The notes under the pieces were generated by a model, which made no database searches, had not been told where the DNA came from, and worked only from the letters and a program-made list of their open reading frames with translations. Position numbers and translations under genes: made by a program. Of a stretch of DNA of 64,000 bases, positions 38,739 through 49,634 are shown piece by piece. Source of the DNA: Prorocentrum cordatum (taxonomy: Eukaryota; Sar; Dinophyceae; Prorocentrales; Prorocentraceae). Location of the stretch: NCBI GenBank assembly GCA_963575745.1, contig CAUYUJ010011459.1, positions 110,001 to 174,000 on the forward strand, given 5' to 3'. Position 1 is the first letter of the stretch. The number at the start of each line of letters is the position of its first letter.

Positions 38739-39475
38739 CCCTCTTCCACCTGCCCCACATCCCTCCTCTTTCCTCCTTGTTCTCTCCGCGCACTTCCTCC
38801 CATTCGTCATTATTCCTCTCTCCTCGTCCTGCTCCTCTTCCCTCTCCTCTCCTCTGCTTTAGCGCGCAGTTCAGCTTTGGCTTCGGCTTCAGCTGCGATG
38901 CACTTCGAAGCGTTTTCGGGCCAGTTCATTTCAGCCAATTTTCCGCTCGCGCGGGCGCCTCCTTTTTTCCTTCGTTTCCTAATGCTCCTTTCTTTCCTCC
39001 TCCTCCTCCTCCTCCTCCATTTCCTCCCCTGGACATTAGGAAGTCGTCTAACGAATTACGATGGAGCCCAGGGCCGTTGTTTTTGGCAATGTGCAGGGGC
39101 ATCTTTGAAGCACGCGTGCTGACTGCAGAGTGACACGCGGCATTGGAACATGTTCGATTGCTTTGTTATTTCTTGTCAGCATGGACTGACGCGCGTGTGC
39201 TATCTTGTTGCCGGAGTCTGATGTGGTGGCTGCTCCCGTGAGCTCGAGGGTAGATACCGTGGTCAGATTCTCCCCTTCCCGAGTGATGGAATGGACAGCT
39301 GGAGCGCGAGGGTGTAGAAGGGGCGTCGAGCGACGAACACTTTATATATCCACTGTTCCCTGGCGGGGCCTTACCTGGGCCGAGGAGTTGTGCGTGCACA
39401 TTATGGTTCGATGGGGCGTTCGGCAGCCCAGTGAAGCCGACTAGCAGAATCCTCCTGGCCGTGGTCCCAGCGTAT
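38739..39475. other. Pyrimidine-rich then unassigned sequence
   Basis: 38740-39020 is C/T-rich with a second short (CCT)n at 38997-39015. 39021-39475 has no recognised feature; the LINE remnant probably lost its 5' part at this edge. Confidence 0.4.
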
Positions 39476-39479
39476 TGGG

Positions 39480-40510
39480 CTCGTGCGCAATGGTTTCAAG
39501 CACCGCACTCATGTTCACAACCTTGCAGTCTGGGCGCGCGGCGACCCAGACAACACCGTCGAGTCAGTTGTGGGGGCCCCTCCAGATCACCCTGGCGTAC
39601 GAAGCAGATATGGACTGGCGGCTGCTCCAGAACAAAAGCAAGCAGTTTGCCAACTTGGCCTCGGTGCGGCGTTGGCTCCAGCACCAGATGCCTTCGATTC
39701 CCGTTGGGACCGAACTCTCCGACCTCGGAGTCGTCGCGGTCGCTGGCAAGCGGCGAAAACACGATGTGGCCGCGGCGCGGGTGCAGGTGGCCTGCGGGCG
39801 CTTTGCGCGCATCCGCCGCTTGCCCGTGCCCTTTCGCTGGCGGTGTCTGCTGAGGGCAGCTACCGGCCTGGCAGCTGGCACTTACGGCTCCTCCTGCGGT
39901 CGCTTGGCCGCGAGCGAGCTCAAGCGGCTGCGCCGTGCTGCCAAGGTTGCCCCCAGCCTTGGGCTTCGGGCGGCCGCCGAGCTCGTGCTCGGCGTGCTGA
40001 ACCCCACGCGCGGCGCTTGGACCCCGATGCGGCGGTCCCGGTGCTGCGGGCCGGCCAGCTCGACCTCGCTTTGTGGCGCAGCGCGGCTGCCGCAGGCTAC
40101 GCAGGAATTGCGCGCGCCGTTGGGCTGGCGGCCGCTGCCCTGCACAGCCTTCGCCGAGCTGGGCCTGCGCAGCGGCGTGGAGTGCTGGATTTGCGTGCCG
40201 GCGGCGCCGCAAGCAGTCGCGGCGGGCTACCGAGCGCATCCGTCGAGGTGGCCGGGGCGCATCCGTCCGATTTGGCGGCGCGGGGCCGGGCCGAGTGTCT
40301 CAAGGTGGCAGCGCGTCGGCCGTGTTGCGCCCACTTGGCCAACGGGGTGGACAGGTGGGCCTGCTCGCTGCCGACGAGCCCCCTGGCGGGCCATGCGGAC
40401 ACCCAGCAGCCCAGGCGGCCGCCGCGCCAGCGGCCCCCTCGGGGATTGGCCGCAGAGACGCGGGGCGCGCGGCCCGGTCGGGGATTGGCCGCCTCCCGGC
40501 TTAAATCGGA
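39480..40510 (+). pseudogene. C-terminal half of a LINE reverse transcriptase
   Basis: From about 39590 the frame reads AYEADMDWRLLQNKSKQFAN, LASVRRWLQHQMPSIPVGTE, LSDLGVVAVAGKRRKHDVAA, ARVQVACGRFARIRRLPVPF and RWRCLLRAATGLAAGTYGSS. This order (end of palm, DLGVxxxxxRR, then a thumb-like helical part) is typical of the non-LTR retrotransposon RTs of dinoflagellates as I know them. After about 40000 coding sense switches frame (LDPDAAVPVLRAGQLDLALW, then LANGVDRWACSLPTSPLAGH). The catalytic motif lies upstream and is lost. It continues to the RNase H at 41.1 kb after an unrelated 580-bp stretch. Dead copy. Confidence 0.7.
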
Positions 40511-41090
40511 TTTTTTCTTTAAGCAGAATTTTGTTCTGCTCCGGGGAATGGGAACACGTGAAAACTGAGCGGATCTACGCAGGGTCTTTGGGCTGGGTCT
40601 CCGCCGCCTCCTGTCGCCGCCATGTGGGCTCTGGACTCTGGACGCGCTGGGTTCCTGTGCCGACTTCCCTGCCCCCTTGTGACATGTGATTGGCCATCGA
40701 TCTGGTTTGGCACCCCTTCTCCCCTCTCCCCACCTTTTTTCTCATTTGTCCACTGCTTCTTCCTCCTCCCGCGGCGGCTGAGGAGGAGTGAGAAAAGGGA
40801 GACAGAGAGGGAAATATTCGGCCATATCCGATTCGATGTGGACGAATCTCTGGCTAGGAAATCTCAGTCGATCGATATTGTCGGATTGTGTCCGAGTCTC
40901 TGGGTTGAAATTCTCAATGGCTCGATTCCGTCGGGCCGAACATCATGTTTTAATGTATAGAACAAGTCTTGCTATCGAAGGTGGGACGAATCTCTGGCTT
41001 GAGACTCTGGGCGGCCGTTTCCAGCGACATGGGCCGAACCTGCGGTTGTAGCTGATTGCCTTCTTTCGCCCTGTTCTTCGCAAGGCGAAT
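40511..41090. other. Intervening sequence inside the LINE remnant
   Basis: AGCAGAATTTTGTTCTGCT at 40520 is a hairpin. (G/T)(G/C)CGA(A/G)TCTCTGG recurs at about 40838, 40890 and 40984, a worn tandem repeat. No coding piece of the LINE is seen here, so it is probably an insertion. Confidence 0.4.
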
Positions 41091-41270
41091 TGGTAGCAGG
41101 ATCCAGTGCGCATGGGAGCCGCCGCTCCGACTGGCCCAGTCGACGAGCTGCAGACCGAGCAGCGGGCCGAGGCCACAGCCGCGGTGGCAGCGGCTCGTGT
41201 CGCAGGCGGCCCGGCCGACTTCGCTTCCGACAGCCAGTGCGTTGTGGGGGCGTGCGCGCAGATTGTAGGG
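41091..41270 (+). pseudogene. LINE RNase H domain, N-terminal piece
   Basis: Reads PTGPVDELQTEQRAEATAAV, then AAARVAGGPADFASDSQCVV and GACAQIV. The E of QRAE and the first D of ASDSQ sit where RNase H has its second and third catalytic acids. The domain is interrupted right after GACAQIV by element A7. Confidence 0.7.
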
Positions 41271-41421
41271 TTAAGTAAGGCACGTCCCTCTAAAGGAGAA
41301 ACAGTCAAACATTGCCACGCGAAAAAAAAGTCCGGGGACGATTTTTCCATCACTATTGAGCATTCGGGGGTATTTTTTCTCGCCAGAAAAATCTGCCTGC
41401 AATGGGACATGCCCGACCTAA
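41271..41421. mobile_element. Element A7, inserted in the LINE RNase H
   Basis: TTAAGTAAGGCACGTCCCTC at the left (arm with three changes) and AATGGGACATGCCCGACCTA at the right; internal GTCCGGGGACGATTTTTCC is the family word. A clean 8-bp duplication is not visible. Confidence 0.88.
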
Positions 41422-41445
41422 AGAGAGTAGGGAAGGGAACAATGA

Positions 41446-41608
41446 CATAAACATTGAAAACATCGGAGGTCCGCGCGGATTTCTCGGATCGGCGCTGGAG
41501 ACCCCTGGCGGCGCCTCGGGCGCCGCCCGTGGCGCGCTCCGCGCGCCAAGGAGGGGGGTCAAGCGCGGATCAAAAAAATCCGCGCGGACCTCTGGGTTTT
41601 GATGTGTA
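41446..41608. mobile_element. Fold-back element B4, inserted beside A7
   Basis: CATAAACATTGAAAACATCG, GGTCCGCGCGGATTTCTCGG at the left; AAAAAATCCGCGCGGACCTC and GGGTTTTGATG at the right. Middle GGCGGCGCCTCGGGCGCCGCC. Arms are among the best-preserved of family B. Confidence 0.88.
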
Positions 41609-41632
41609 CGTCATTCTTTGTTCCCCTAGACT

Positions 41633-42360
41633 GTGGTTGGCGCAGACGTGCGGAAATCGGAGCACGCCGACCTGTGGGTACCTCCAGTGAGCACCGTTCG
41701 CCGCGGGCGGCTCCAGGCCATCTGGGTGTCAGCCCGCACGACGCCGGCAGAGGAGCTGCGCGTAGGGCTGAGCGAGCGGGACCGCCTCGGCAGCGCGGCG
41801 GCCGACGGCAACGCTGGCGCCGCCGCTGCAGCCCGGGCCCCTCCTCCGGAGCCAGTGCGCTCGCGCCGACGGGGGCTCGAGCTGCTGAAGCTGCAGCCGC
41901 GCAGCAGGCCGCATTGGCGGCAGCGTTGCCGGCCGCGCGCCGCCAACGCGCGCCGCCGGCGGCGCGGCTGGCGCGGGATCCGCCACGGAGCTCGGGCGCG
42001 CGCCGCGTCTGGCCCGCCGACCGGCCGTTGCCTGCGCCCTGCCCGCGTCAGAGCGGTGCCGACGCGCCCGTCAGCGGGGGGGGGGGACCTGCTGACCACC
42101 TTCTCTGCTGGTTGCTCATGGTGGCCCCATGCCTGTGCCGCGCTGGCCGGGGCGGTTCTTCTGCCTTCGCTGCGGCAGCAGCGCGGCGTCGGCGGCAGAG
42201 ATGCTCGGGGGCGCGTGCCCTGGGTGGCGGGAGCGCCTGCTGGTGCGGTATCAGGCGACTTTGCTCTTGGGCGGCTTGCCGCGCGCCAGGGGCAGCCTGG
42301 CGGCTTGTGCGCGCTTGGCGGCGCAGCGGATCGCGCAGCTGCCGAAAGTGCCCGACTGAG
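41633..42360 (+). pseudogene. LINE RNase H domain, C-terminal piece, and tail
   Basis: Reads VGADVRKSEHADLWVPPVST, GRLQAIWVSARTTPAEELRV, GLSERDRLGSAAADGNAGAA and AAARAPPPEPVRSRRRGLEL. WVxAxTTxEE and RLGxAAAD match the last RNase H motifs, with the final catalytic D in AAAD. Joined to 41091-41270 the domain order is complete apart from the A7+B4 insertion. After about 41900 frame changes occur, ending with GCSWWPHACAALAGAVLLPS and, in another frame, LAACARLAAQRIAQLPKVPD at 42359. Confidence 0.7.
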
Positions 42361-42427
42361 CGGGCACCGCGACTGGCGTCGGCGAACGCGCCTGCGCCCG
42401 CTGTCAGCACGTCAACAACAAAAACAT

Positions 42428-42505
42428 ACACCACTTTGGGAAAGCCAGGACGGCATGGCGTATGCACCGCTGCTGGGTTCAGGATGGGCCTGGCCAGGGA
42501 ACAGC
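42428..42505. repeat. Repeat L, partial copy 3
   Basis: GGGAAAGCCAGGACGGCATG, GCGTATGCACCGCTGCTGGG and GGCCTGGCCAGGGAA follow 38040-38095 in order. Confidence 0.5.
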
Positions 42506-43130
42506 GAATATGTATATACAGACTTCGTCGCCCCAGGGTGAAGTGCGAGGAGGGAGTGGCAGAGCAGGCCCCGGCGTCCCTACGGATCCCGAAGGAGACG
42601 GTGCTCATCCCGACTTACGGGGTAGGTCGGCTAACGATGCTAGAGTTTCTTGGGTGGGGGTGGGGAGACCTTCCTGTCCAGATCCTTTGCCGGATCTGAG
42701 CCCCAGACGTTGCTGCTAAGGTGCATGTTTGATCGGGAAGTGGGGCGGGGATTGGGCGTGGTGGAGGCGTCCGATTTGCAAAGGATGGCGAAGATGAGCG
42801 GGAACGGAGAAAGAGGAGGAGGAGGAAACGGACGAGGCAAAAGTGAAGTCGAAGAAGGAAAGGGCGAGGATATGACCCTGGAGAGGTGCGACGGGGACGA
42901 TACGAAAGAGGGAGAGGACAGACGGGGGATGGGGATGGGGGAGGGGCGATGAGGAAGACTAGGATGCGCGCGGGATGGGCGTGGAGGAGGAGGATCAGGA
43001 GGAGGAGGGTGAGGAATAGGGGGCGGCGCGGAAAAGGAGGACGACGCTCCCGGAGGAAATCGAGGAGACAGCCACCCGCGCCCAGGCGCGCGTACATACA
43101 CCACAGCACCATGGGCGGTGGCAACCTCGA
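42506..43130. other. Unassigned, becoming purine-rich
   Basis: 42780-43060 is GGAGGA/GACGA-rich on plus. No gene recognised in the interval; frames are compositional. Confidence 0.5.
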
Positions 43131-43139
43131 GCCAGGCGT

Positions 43140-43325
43140 TTCTCTTCTTCCTCCTCGTCATCGTCCGCGTCCTCCTCCCCTCCTCCTCGTCCTCCTCCTC
43201 CTCCTCCTCCTCCTCCTTCTCGTCCGCGTCCGCGTCCTCCTCCTTCTCGTCGTCCTCGTTCTCGTCCTCCTCCTCCTCCTCCTCCTCCTCCTCCTCCTCC
43301 TCTTCCTCCTCTTCCTCCTCAAGTG
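43140..43325. repeat. (CCT)n and CGTCCT tract
   Basis: CTCCTCCT runs with CGTCCTCCTC and TCGTCCGCGTCC interruptions. Positions 43326-43608 have no feature. Confidence 0.95.
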
Positions 43326-43608
43326 GATGGAGCAGGGACGGCCAGAGGAGCCGCCGGGGGAACCATAGGTTAGAAAGAGGGGGGTTGACGAGGAGGAGAA
43401 GGCGGAGGATCGGGGGGGCCCGACGGGCACCGAGCTGGCCTGCCACTTGTGTGGTCGTGGAGACGGAGCCCTGGCCGTGCCAGGGCTGCTGCTGCTGAGT
43501 GCCCAGCGCTTGCAGACTGCAGCGGGCAGCGTGCTCTGGCTTGTGCGGCTCGGCGGGCGCAGGATAATGGCGGCAGCTCTCCCCGTCTCTTCCCTGTGAG
43601 GAAGAGGG

Positions 43609-43782
43609 TTCGGGGATGGACAGAACCCCCAACAGTGACACGTCGATTAGTGAATTGCCCGTTTTCGGTTCTCGAGAGGGCGCCGTGGCCGTTATTTTCC
43701 AGGCTTGCGCCCGCCAGGTTTGGGCATCAGGTCGTTTTCACTAAACCACGTTTTACTAAAGGGGGGTCTGTCCATCCCCGAA
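43609..43782. mobile_element. Fold-back element O
   Basis: TTCGGGGATGGACAGAACCC at 43609 and GGGTCTGTCCATCCCCGAA ending 43782 are 22-bp inverted repeats with one mismatch, 174 bp overall. ACTAAACCACGTTTTACTAAA at the right gives a small inner repeat. Single copy. Confidence 0.8.
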
Positions 43783-44390
43783 GGGTGGGGAGGACGAGGA
43801 GGAGGAAGAGGGACCAGGTGTAAGCCCAAGAGTCATCAGCACGATGCTGGAGTAGGCCCTCCTTCCAGGCTCCCTATTCACAGGCCCCTGCACCGGTTCT
43901 CATGTCTCTTGAAGGAATTGCCCCGTTGTAAGATGCCCGTGAGAGGAGAAGGCTGGAGGACGCGGAGGTTGCACGCCCCCCCGATTGAGGCAGTGCCACG
44001 CCGCCGTTCGCCAAAAGCATCGGCCACGGCCCTTCCTCCTCATTCTGGGCGTGTCGGGACCACCCAGAGGCGCAAACAACACATTCTGAATAGTCGGCCT
44101 CCACTAAGTCATTGCCTACCCGAGGTTGAAGGTTTTCGAACAGGATGCCAATATTGAGGGGAAGAGGAGGGCGAGGGGGCGATATATTAGTGAGGTGCTG
44201 ATGCGTGGAGAAGTGGACAGGACGGGACAGAGTGAGAGGAGGTGGGGAGGGAAACAAGTGAGGAGAATGATTCGGGGAGAAGGGAGAAGCCCTCCCACCA
44301 CCTCCCACCAATATCTTCCCAGTGTGATGAATTATTTTCTATCTGTCTCTCCCAGATGACATTGTACACATCGTCCAAAACTCAATCATA
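43783..44390. other. Unassigned sequence
   Basis: No recognised gene. 44150-44300 is G/A-rich. CCTCCCACCACCTCCCACCA at 44291 is a short repeat. Confidence 0.35.
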
Positions 44391-44394
44391 ATAT

Positions 44395-44700
44395 GTTGTT
44401 TTGTACGCTGGAGGAGGGTACGGCCGACACGCGGGAGGATGAGCGGAAGGACGCGAAGGAGGAGAAGGAGGATGGGTAGCAGCAGCATGATGAGTAACTT
44501 CAGGAGGCGTTTAGCTTTGGCCCCCCCCCATTTTCTTTCGGCGGAGAACAAACTCGCCCCTCCTCCTCTTCCTCCTCCTCCTCCTCTTCCCCCCTCCTCC
44601 TCCTGCTCCTCCTCCTCCTCCTCGTCCTCATCCTGATCCTCCACGTGGTCGTTATCGCAGTCGTCGTCGTCGTCGTCGCGGCGGAGATTTTTTTCCCTCC
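44395..44700. repeat. Element P, left-block copy 2, with (CCT)n
   Basis: CGGCGGAGAACAAACTCGCC at 44538 followed by CCTCCTCCT matches 14180-14230. GTCGTCGTCGTCG ends the block at 44680. Confidence 0.5.
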
Positions 44701-44819
44701 ATCGTTGTGCGGGCTGGATCATGTTGGGGGCGTCTTCCTCCCAGGGAATGTTCCATTGTGAGCTACCCTACACGCGGGAGGATGTGTGAGCATCTTCTCA
44801 TGGGGATCCCAATCGGAAT

Positions 44820-45073
44820 CAGTGGTTTTGGTTGTAGTCATGATGGTAGTCGTGGCTGTAATCGTGAGTGTAATCGTGATTGCAGTCGCGAGTGTAGTCG
44901 CAATCGTAGCCGTAGTCGCGATCGTCGTCGTCGTCGTCGTCGTCCTCGTCCTCGTCGTCGTCGTCGTTGTGCAGCTGGCACAGCGGAGAACGAACTCGTT
45001 GCCACTATTCTTGGGACCCCAGTCCGTCAATAAGAGCGTCGCACAGATAATTCGTTTCCCACTATTGGGGGGG
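44820..45073. repeat. GTAGTCGTGA minisatellite and element P, compact copy 3
   Basis: 44825-44975 holds 12-bp GT(A/G)(G/A)TCGTGA-type units grading into GTCGTC. 44984-45073 reads AGCGGAGAACGAACTCG, GGGACCCCAGTCCGTCAATA and TTTCCCACTATTGGGG, the two P blocks joined without a microsatellite. Confidence 0.6.
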
Positions 45074-45083
45074 GGTCCTAAGG

Positions 45084-45270
45084 ACGTATAGGCGACCCGC
45101 ATGGTAAGGATGGGCAACCTTACCAAGGGTACCCTTGCATCCTCGCCTCCTCAGTCCATCCTTGGCCGCTTCCGTTCGCCGCGCCCCGCTCGAGAAGCTT
45201 CGACATGGGCGTCCACGGCCCTTGCATCTTTATCGCGCATCCTTATGAGACAGGCCGACTGTATAGCGGC
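45084..45270. mobile_element. Fold-back element I, copy 3
   Basis: GTATAGGCGACCCGCATGGT then AAGGATGGGCA at the left; GCGCATCCTTATGAGACAGG then CCGACTGTATAGC at the right. Arms of about 33 bp; centre CCCTTGCATCCTCGCCTCCT and CATGGGCGTCCACGGCCCTT as in copy 1. Confidence 0.85.
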
Positions 45271-45728
45271 TTCTTCAGAGCAGGGGGATCGGGACGGCTA
45301 GGGGGAAGCGAGGGGGGGAAAAGGGCAGGGAGCGGCAGCGACGAGGGGGGCACCGGAGCCAGGAGTGCGGTTCGCGCCGTGGCGAGAGCGCGGTCTGAGC
45401 GATGGGAGAAATGCGTCGATGCTGATGTGCGGCCAACGTTGCAGCGTGAGCACAAGCTGAAAAGGACCGACCAACTGAAGCAAACCATGGCATAGGGAAG
45501 GCGAGCGCATGACATCGTGTCCCTTCCCACTGCTCGGGACTCTGTTCTGTTCGCCAGCAGGGTGTTCTTAGGACCTTGATCCCTGAAGTAGCCCCCTCCT
45601 GTGACGCGCAGTCAGAAGTACTGTGGCGATGGGGGGCGGGGCGCTGTACTCGGGAGGGGGTGGTGGCGCATGGGGAGGATGATTCTCCCGATACATGGAT
45701 TTGGCGACCGCGCGCCAAATCCACGGAT
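45271..45728. other. Unassigned GC-rich sequence
   Basis: No repeat family or gene recognised; 45295-45350 is G/A-rich. Confidence 0.4.
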
Positions 45729-45736
45729 CGCTAATC

Positions 45737-45901
45737 TGAAGTCGGGCCTGTCCTTCTACAGGGAGAATATTCAAAAATAGTAAAAAATAGTCTGGGGACG
45801 ATTTTTGTCTAGTATTTGTATTGACCACTTTGGGAGTATGTTTTGGAGTATTTTTTATTTTTCGCCGAAAGTCCCCCTGTAGGGGGACACGCCCGACCTA
45901 G
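45737..45901. mobile_element. Element A8 with 8-bp target duplication
   Basis: TGAAGTCGGGCCTGTCCTTC to GGGGACACGCCCGACCTAG; CGCTAATC flanks both sides (45729-45736, 45902-45909). Like A9 it has ACACGCCC in place of ACATGCCC, a subgroup mark. An (AGG)n tract follows at 45960-46025. Confidence 0.92.
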
Positions 45902-46145
45902 CGCTAATCCATGTTTGCGCACCCCCGAGATTCTCGGGGGGGGGAACGGAGGACGAGGACGGAGGAGGAGGAGGAGGAGGAGGCGGAGGAGGAGGCGGAG
46001 GAGGAGGAGGAGGAGGAGGAGGGCGAGGACGAGGACGGAGCAGCGGCGGCAGCAGGAGCGGGGAGGAGCGGGCAGAGCAGGAGGGCCGGGGGAAGGCGGA
46101 GGCGAGGGGGGCGCGGCAGCGGCGAGGAGGCAGTCGGCTCCAGAC

Positions 46146-46312
46146 TTCAGTCGGGCCTGTCCTTCTACGGGGGGAATATCAAACAATGGTCAAACAAAAG
46201 TCTGGGGACTATTTTTTGAGTATTTTTGGGGCATCTGTTTTGAGCATGTTTTGAGTGTTTTTTATTTGTCGTCCAAAATCCCCCTGTAGGGGGACACGCC
46301 CGACTTACGTAA
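46146..46312. mobile_element. Element A9 with 8-bp target duplication
   Basis: TTCAGTCGGGCCTGTCCTTC to GACACGCCCGACTTACGTAA; CTCCAGAC flanks both sides (46138-46145, 46313-46320). The right end carries CGTAA beyond the usual CCTAA, as A12 also carries extra bases. Confidence 0.9.
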
Positions 46313-46356
46313 CTCCAGACTTGTGGCCCACAATGGGGCGAGAGCACAATCTGAGC

Positions 46357-46517
46357 TCAAGTCGGGCATGTCTCTCTACAGGAGGGATCTTCAAAGATAG
46401 TAAGAAATAGTCTGGGGACGATGGTTTGAATTTTGTCTGACTTTTGGGGGTACGTTTTGAGTGCTTTTCATTTTTCGTCCAAAATCCGTCGGTAGTAGGG
46501 GGACACGCCCGACCCAA
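46357..46517. mobile_element. Element A10
   Basis: TCAAGTCGGGCATGTCTCTC to GGACACGCCCGACCCAA. Flanks ATCTGAGC and GTCTGAAC differ at two of eight positions, a probable aged duplication. Only 36 bp separate it from A9. Confidence 0.88.
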
Positions 46518-47240
46518 GTCTGAACGGCGGGGGCAAAACGCCGATGCTGAAATCCGGCCAATGTTGCAGCGACGGCGTCAGGTCTGAATTGGCCGTGGGC
46601 GCTCCAATTGCAAGCATCACCGTCAGCCTCGAAGGTTTGAAATCGTGTTGGCAAGAAGGCGCGAGAGCGGCGGGGTCACCGCTGGACGTGATCAGGGGAG
46701 CGAGGGGATCCATGTTCTGATCATTCACGCAGCGCGTGTCCCCACCAGCCCGTCCAAGAGCACACCAAGCGAGTTGCCCCGATCTGGGTTGTGTAGCAGC
46801 ATTCAGTCACGATGTCAAGGAGGATGGCGTGGACGATGAGGAAGATGATGATGACGAGAACCAGGACTAGGACGACGACGAGGACGAGGAGAAGGAAATA
46901 TAGCAGGAGAGGAAGGAGGAAGAGAGCGAGTAGGAGGACGACAATGACGAGGAGGACAAGGACGAAGAGGAGGAGAATGAGGAGGACGAGGAGAGTAGGA
47001 CAGGGACGATGGCGACTCTTTAGGCCATCTTCTGAAGTCGGGGACGGGGACGAGAAGGAGCATGATGGAGGACTGGGAAGAGGACGAGGAACAAGAGGAC
47101 GTGTACGAGGAGAGGGCAAGAAGGAGGACAGTGACGAGGAGGACGAATCTGAGGAAGAGGACAAAAGCAGGAGGACGAGGACAAAGAAAACAGACGGAGG
47201 ACGAGCACGAGAAGGACGAGGAGGAAGAGGACGAGGACCC
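46518..47240. other. Unassigned, then GAGGACGA-type purine tract
   Basis: 46518-46825 has no feature. 46826-47230 is A/G-rich with GAGGACGAGGA and AAGGACGAAGA words and reads as Arg/Asp/Glu runs; not coding. Confidence 0.6.
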
Positions 47241-47900
47241 TCCTGGTGCCCTGTCGGGGCTGCTCTGAAACGCACGGGGGTTCCTCTGAGGGCTCTGCTG
47301 CGGGATACCCGAGGGCCCTCCTCGAGGCTTCCTGGGAGCCCCGGACAGCCGAGCACGTCGATCCAGAGAGCGGGTGGGTCCCAAATATGTCCCCCTCCCC
47401 GTCGGGAGACATCAAAATCGCGGATTGGAGCGCTCTTGGGACCGTCTTGGGGCCGCCGTGGGTGCATCCCGGGCCCCTCGTGGTTCGGCGGCGAGCGAGG
47501 GGGGGAACTGAAAAGGAGAAGGCCTTCTCAGATGGCGGCGGGACTTCCCAGAAGTCCGCACCCCTTTGATAAGTTTTGTTGTGTCGTCGGGGAAGGCTTA
47601 GAAAATTTCTCAGAAGGCCGGGGGACGTCCGAGCCTTTCGAGAAAGGCCCGCCCCTTCTCACCTCCCCCCGGGCGCGCCGCATATTGGTGTTCTCTTTTG
47701 CCATCTTGAGGCTTCAGAGAGCAGCCAAACGTCAGGGTGTTCCTCAGGTCCCAGGAGGGCTCCAGAAGCACTTGGAACAATATTGTGGCTCTCATGGGGC
47801 CTTTTGAAGGCTTGATGGATGCCATCATGAGCCATCCCCGGCTATCTTGAGCCAGCTTGGAGGCGACCTTGGAGCATCGAACGCCCTCTTGGAGCCATGC
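47241..47900 (+). repeat. Repeat family Q, locus 7 (degenerate)
   Basis: TCTTGGGACCGTCTTGGGGC at 47435, AAGGCC words in the centre, and TTGGAGGCGACCTTGGAGC with CTCTTGGAGCC at 47858-47900. The AT core at 47690-47780 is only weakly like others. Confidence 0.5.
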
Positions 47901-48535
47901 TGTGCCGAGAAATGCCCTGTGACACATCCCGGGAGGGCCAGCACACGATCTCAGGGATGGGAGGGGGATGAGACCCTTCTCGTAAGGGAGGAGGGCTTTT
48001 TGGAAGATGACCCATTCGACCACCCACGCCCAGAGGGTCGGCGGGGTTCAGTATTTGCAGAGGGGAGGGAAGGGAAGAGGAAAATGGGGGGAGGCGAGGA
48101 AACGGGGAGTGGAAAGGAGAGGAGAGGACAGTGGATTGGAGAGTCGAAGCGTAGACATTGATACGGGAACGGTGGAGCGGTCAGCGGAGCCGAGCAGCCC
48201 GGCAACCCCGCCGCGGCCGCAAGGCGAGAAGGTGGTGTGCCTAGTCGCGGAGGACAAGCAGAACACCGGCAAGTGGGCCGTCACCGCGGCGGCCCGGGGG
48301 GGGCTCAGCCGCCGCTCGCCGGGACGAGGGGGGAGGGTCCGCAGGCCCAACCGGGGAGCGCAGGAGGCGGTGGAGGAGGCCGACGAGGAGGCGGCGGAGG
48401 AGGCCGGAGACCGGCAGGCGGTGGACCGGCGGCGGGCCCAGCGGGGAAGCGAGAGGGGGTGGGCCTTCCGAGCTCTCCGGGAAGGCTCGCCGCCAAGTGG
48501 CGGCCGAGGACCAGAGGAGCACAAGGCCCTTACAA
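47901..48535. other. Unassigned sequence
   Basis: 48055-48140 is G/A-rich; 48340-48420 is GGAGGCGG-rich. CCCACGCCCAGAGGGTCGG at 48020 also occurs near 12004 (CCTACGCCCAGAGGGTCGG), so a small shared repeat is present. No gene recognised. Confidence 0.4.
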
Positions 48536-48695
48536 CTAAGTCGGGCCTGTCCCCCCACAGGAGGAATCTTCAAGAGTAGTCCAGAAATAGTCTGGGGGCG
48601 ATTTTTCTCTACAATTTTGAGTATTGTCGGGAATTCCTTGACTACTATTAATTTTTCGCCGAAGATCCCCCTGTAGGGGGCCAGGCCCGACCTGA
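48536..48695. mobile_element. Element A11
   Basis: CTAAGTCGGGCCTGTCCCCC to GGGGGCCAGGCCCGACCTGA. Flanks CCTTACAA and CACTACAA match at six of eight. Confidence 0.88.
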
Positions 48696-48861
48696 CACTA
48701 CAACGACACGTTCCAAGATCTCCAGGATTTCCTAGCGTTCCATGCTGGCTGCAGGAAGGAGGGGACAGCTGGATGCCTCTTAGGAACCCTGGGGCGTCTC
48801 TCGAGCCAGTCGTGGCTTGTGACATCGTTTTCGTCCTCGAAGCCTCGAAGACGAACAAACT

Positions 48862-49012
48862 TCATAAACATCAGCTTGGAGCTCCGCGCGATTTTCGTGG
48901 ATCGGCGCTGGAACCCCCTCCCTGGCACGCAGAGTGCGCCAGGGGCGGCGCTGGAGGCGCCGCCAGGGGTCCGGCGCCGATCCAAGAAATCCGCGCGGAG
49001 CTCCAAACGTGT
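48862..49012. mobile_element. Fold-back element B5
   Basis: CATAAACATCAGCTTGGAGC, CCGCGCGATTTTCGTGGATC left; GCGCCGATCCAAGAAATCCG and CGGAGCTCCAAACGTGTAG right. Middle CACGCAGAGTGCGCCAGGGG and GGCGGCGCTGGAGGCGCCGCC. Confidence 0.88.
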
Positions 49013-49634
49013 AGTTTTCAGGGAAGCGAAGACGGGGTAACAGCAGACGGGGTAATAGGAAATGGCCAGTTCGAGGCCACAAACGCGCACTTTGTTGCAG
49101 TGCAGTTTTTGTCAGGCTTCCGCGTTCAATGCAGCACCCGCCACACGTTGTCTGCGTCGACAATTTCCGCCTGTTCCACTGCATTTATTTAGTTTGGACC
49201 ATTTGTTACCAGGTCTGTGGGACTTGTTTGCAGTCTTCTCCGCAACTAGTTGCAGAAACAATGCAGTGGAGTTTTTTCGCGTCGCAGAAAATTACCGTGC
49301 AGTTCTTTGCTCTGGTCGTTGCTGTTGCTGTGTCTGGATCTGATGCTTGGCCTGTTACCCGGTCTAGGCGTTACCCGGCTTCGTTGTCCTCGAAGTTTTA
49401 GCTTGATTACCAGAAAGAATTTCGAACGCCAAGAAAAGTATTGAAACTCAAGGGTTTTACGTATCGGGCCCCTGGAGACACTCGCCCGACATTGTTTTGA
49501 CACTGTTGCGATACTCTTTTGACACTTTTCCGGATGCTCGAAATCATTTCTGGGATGTGGTCCTCAAGTGGGATCGGAACAATATAACTCTAGGCACTCG
49601 GGGCCGGGAGGCGGGGAGGGCGTCGAGGAGGAGG
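49013..49634. other. Unassigned lower-GC sequence
   Basis: GCAGACGGGGTAA occurs twice at 49025-49055. No gene: frames are short. TGTTTTGACACTG..TTTTGACACTT at 49490-49530 is a local duplication. Confidence 0.4.

Noticed and set aside
46812-47807. 331-residue Arg/Thr-rich protein
   Set aside because: First half is the GAGGACGA purine tract and second half is degenerate family Q; no domain.
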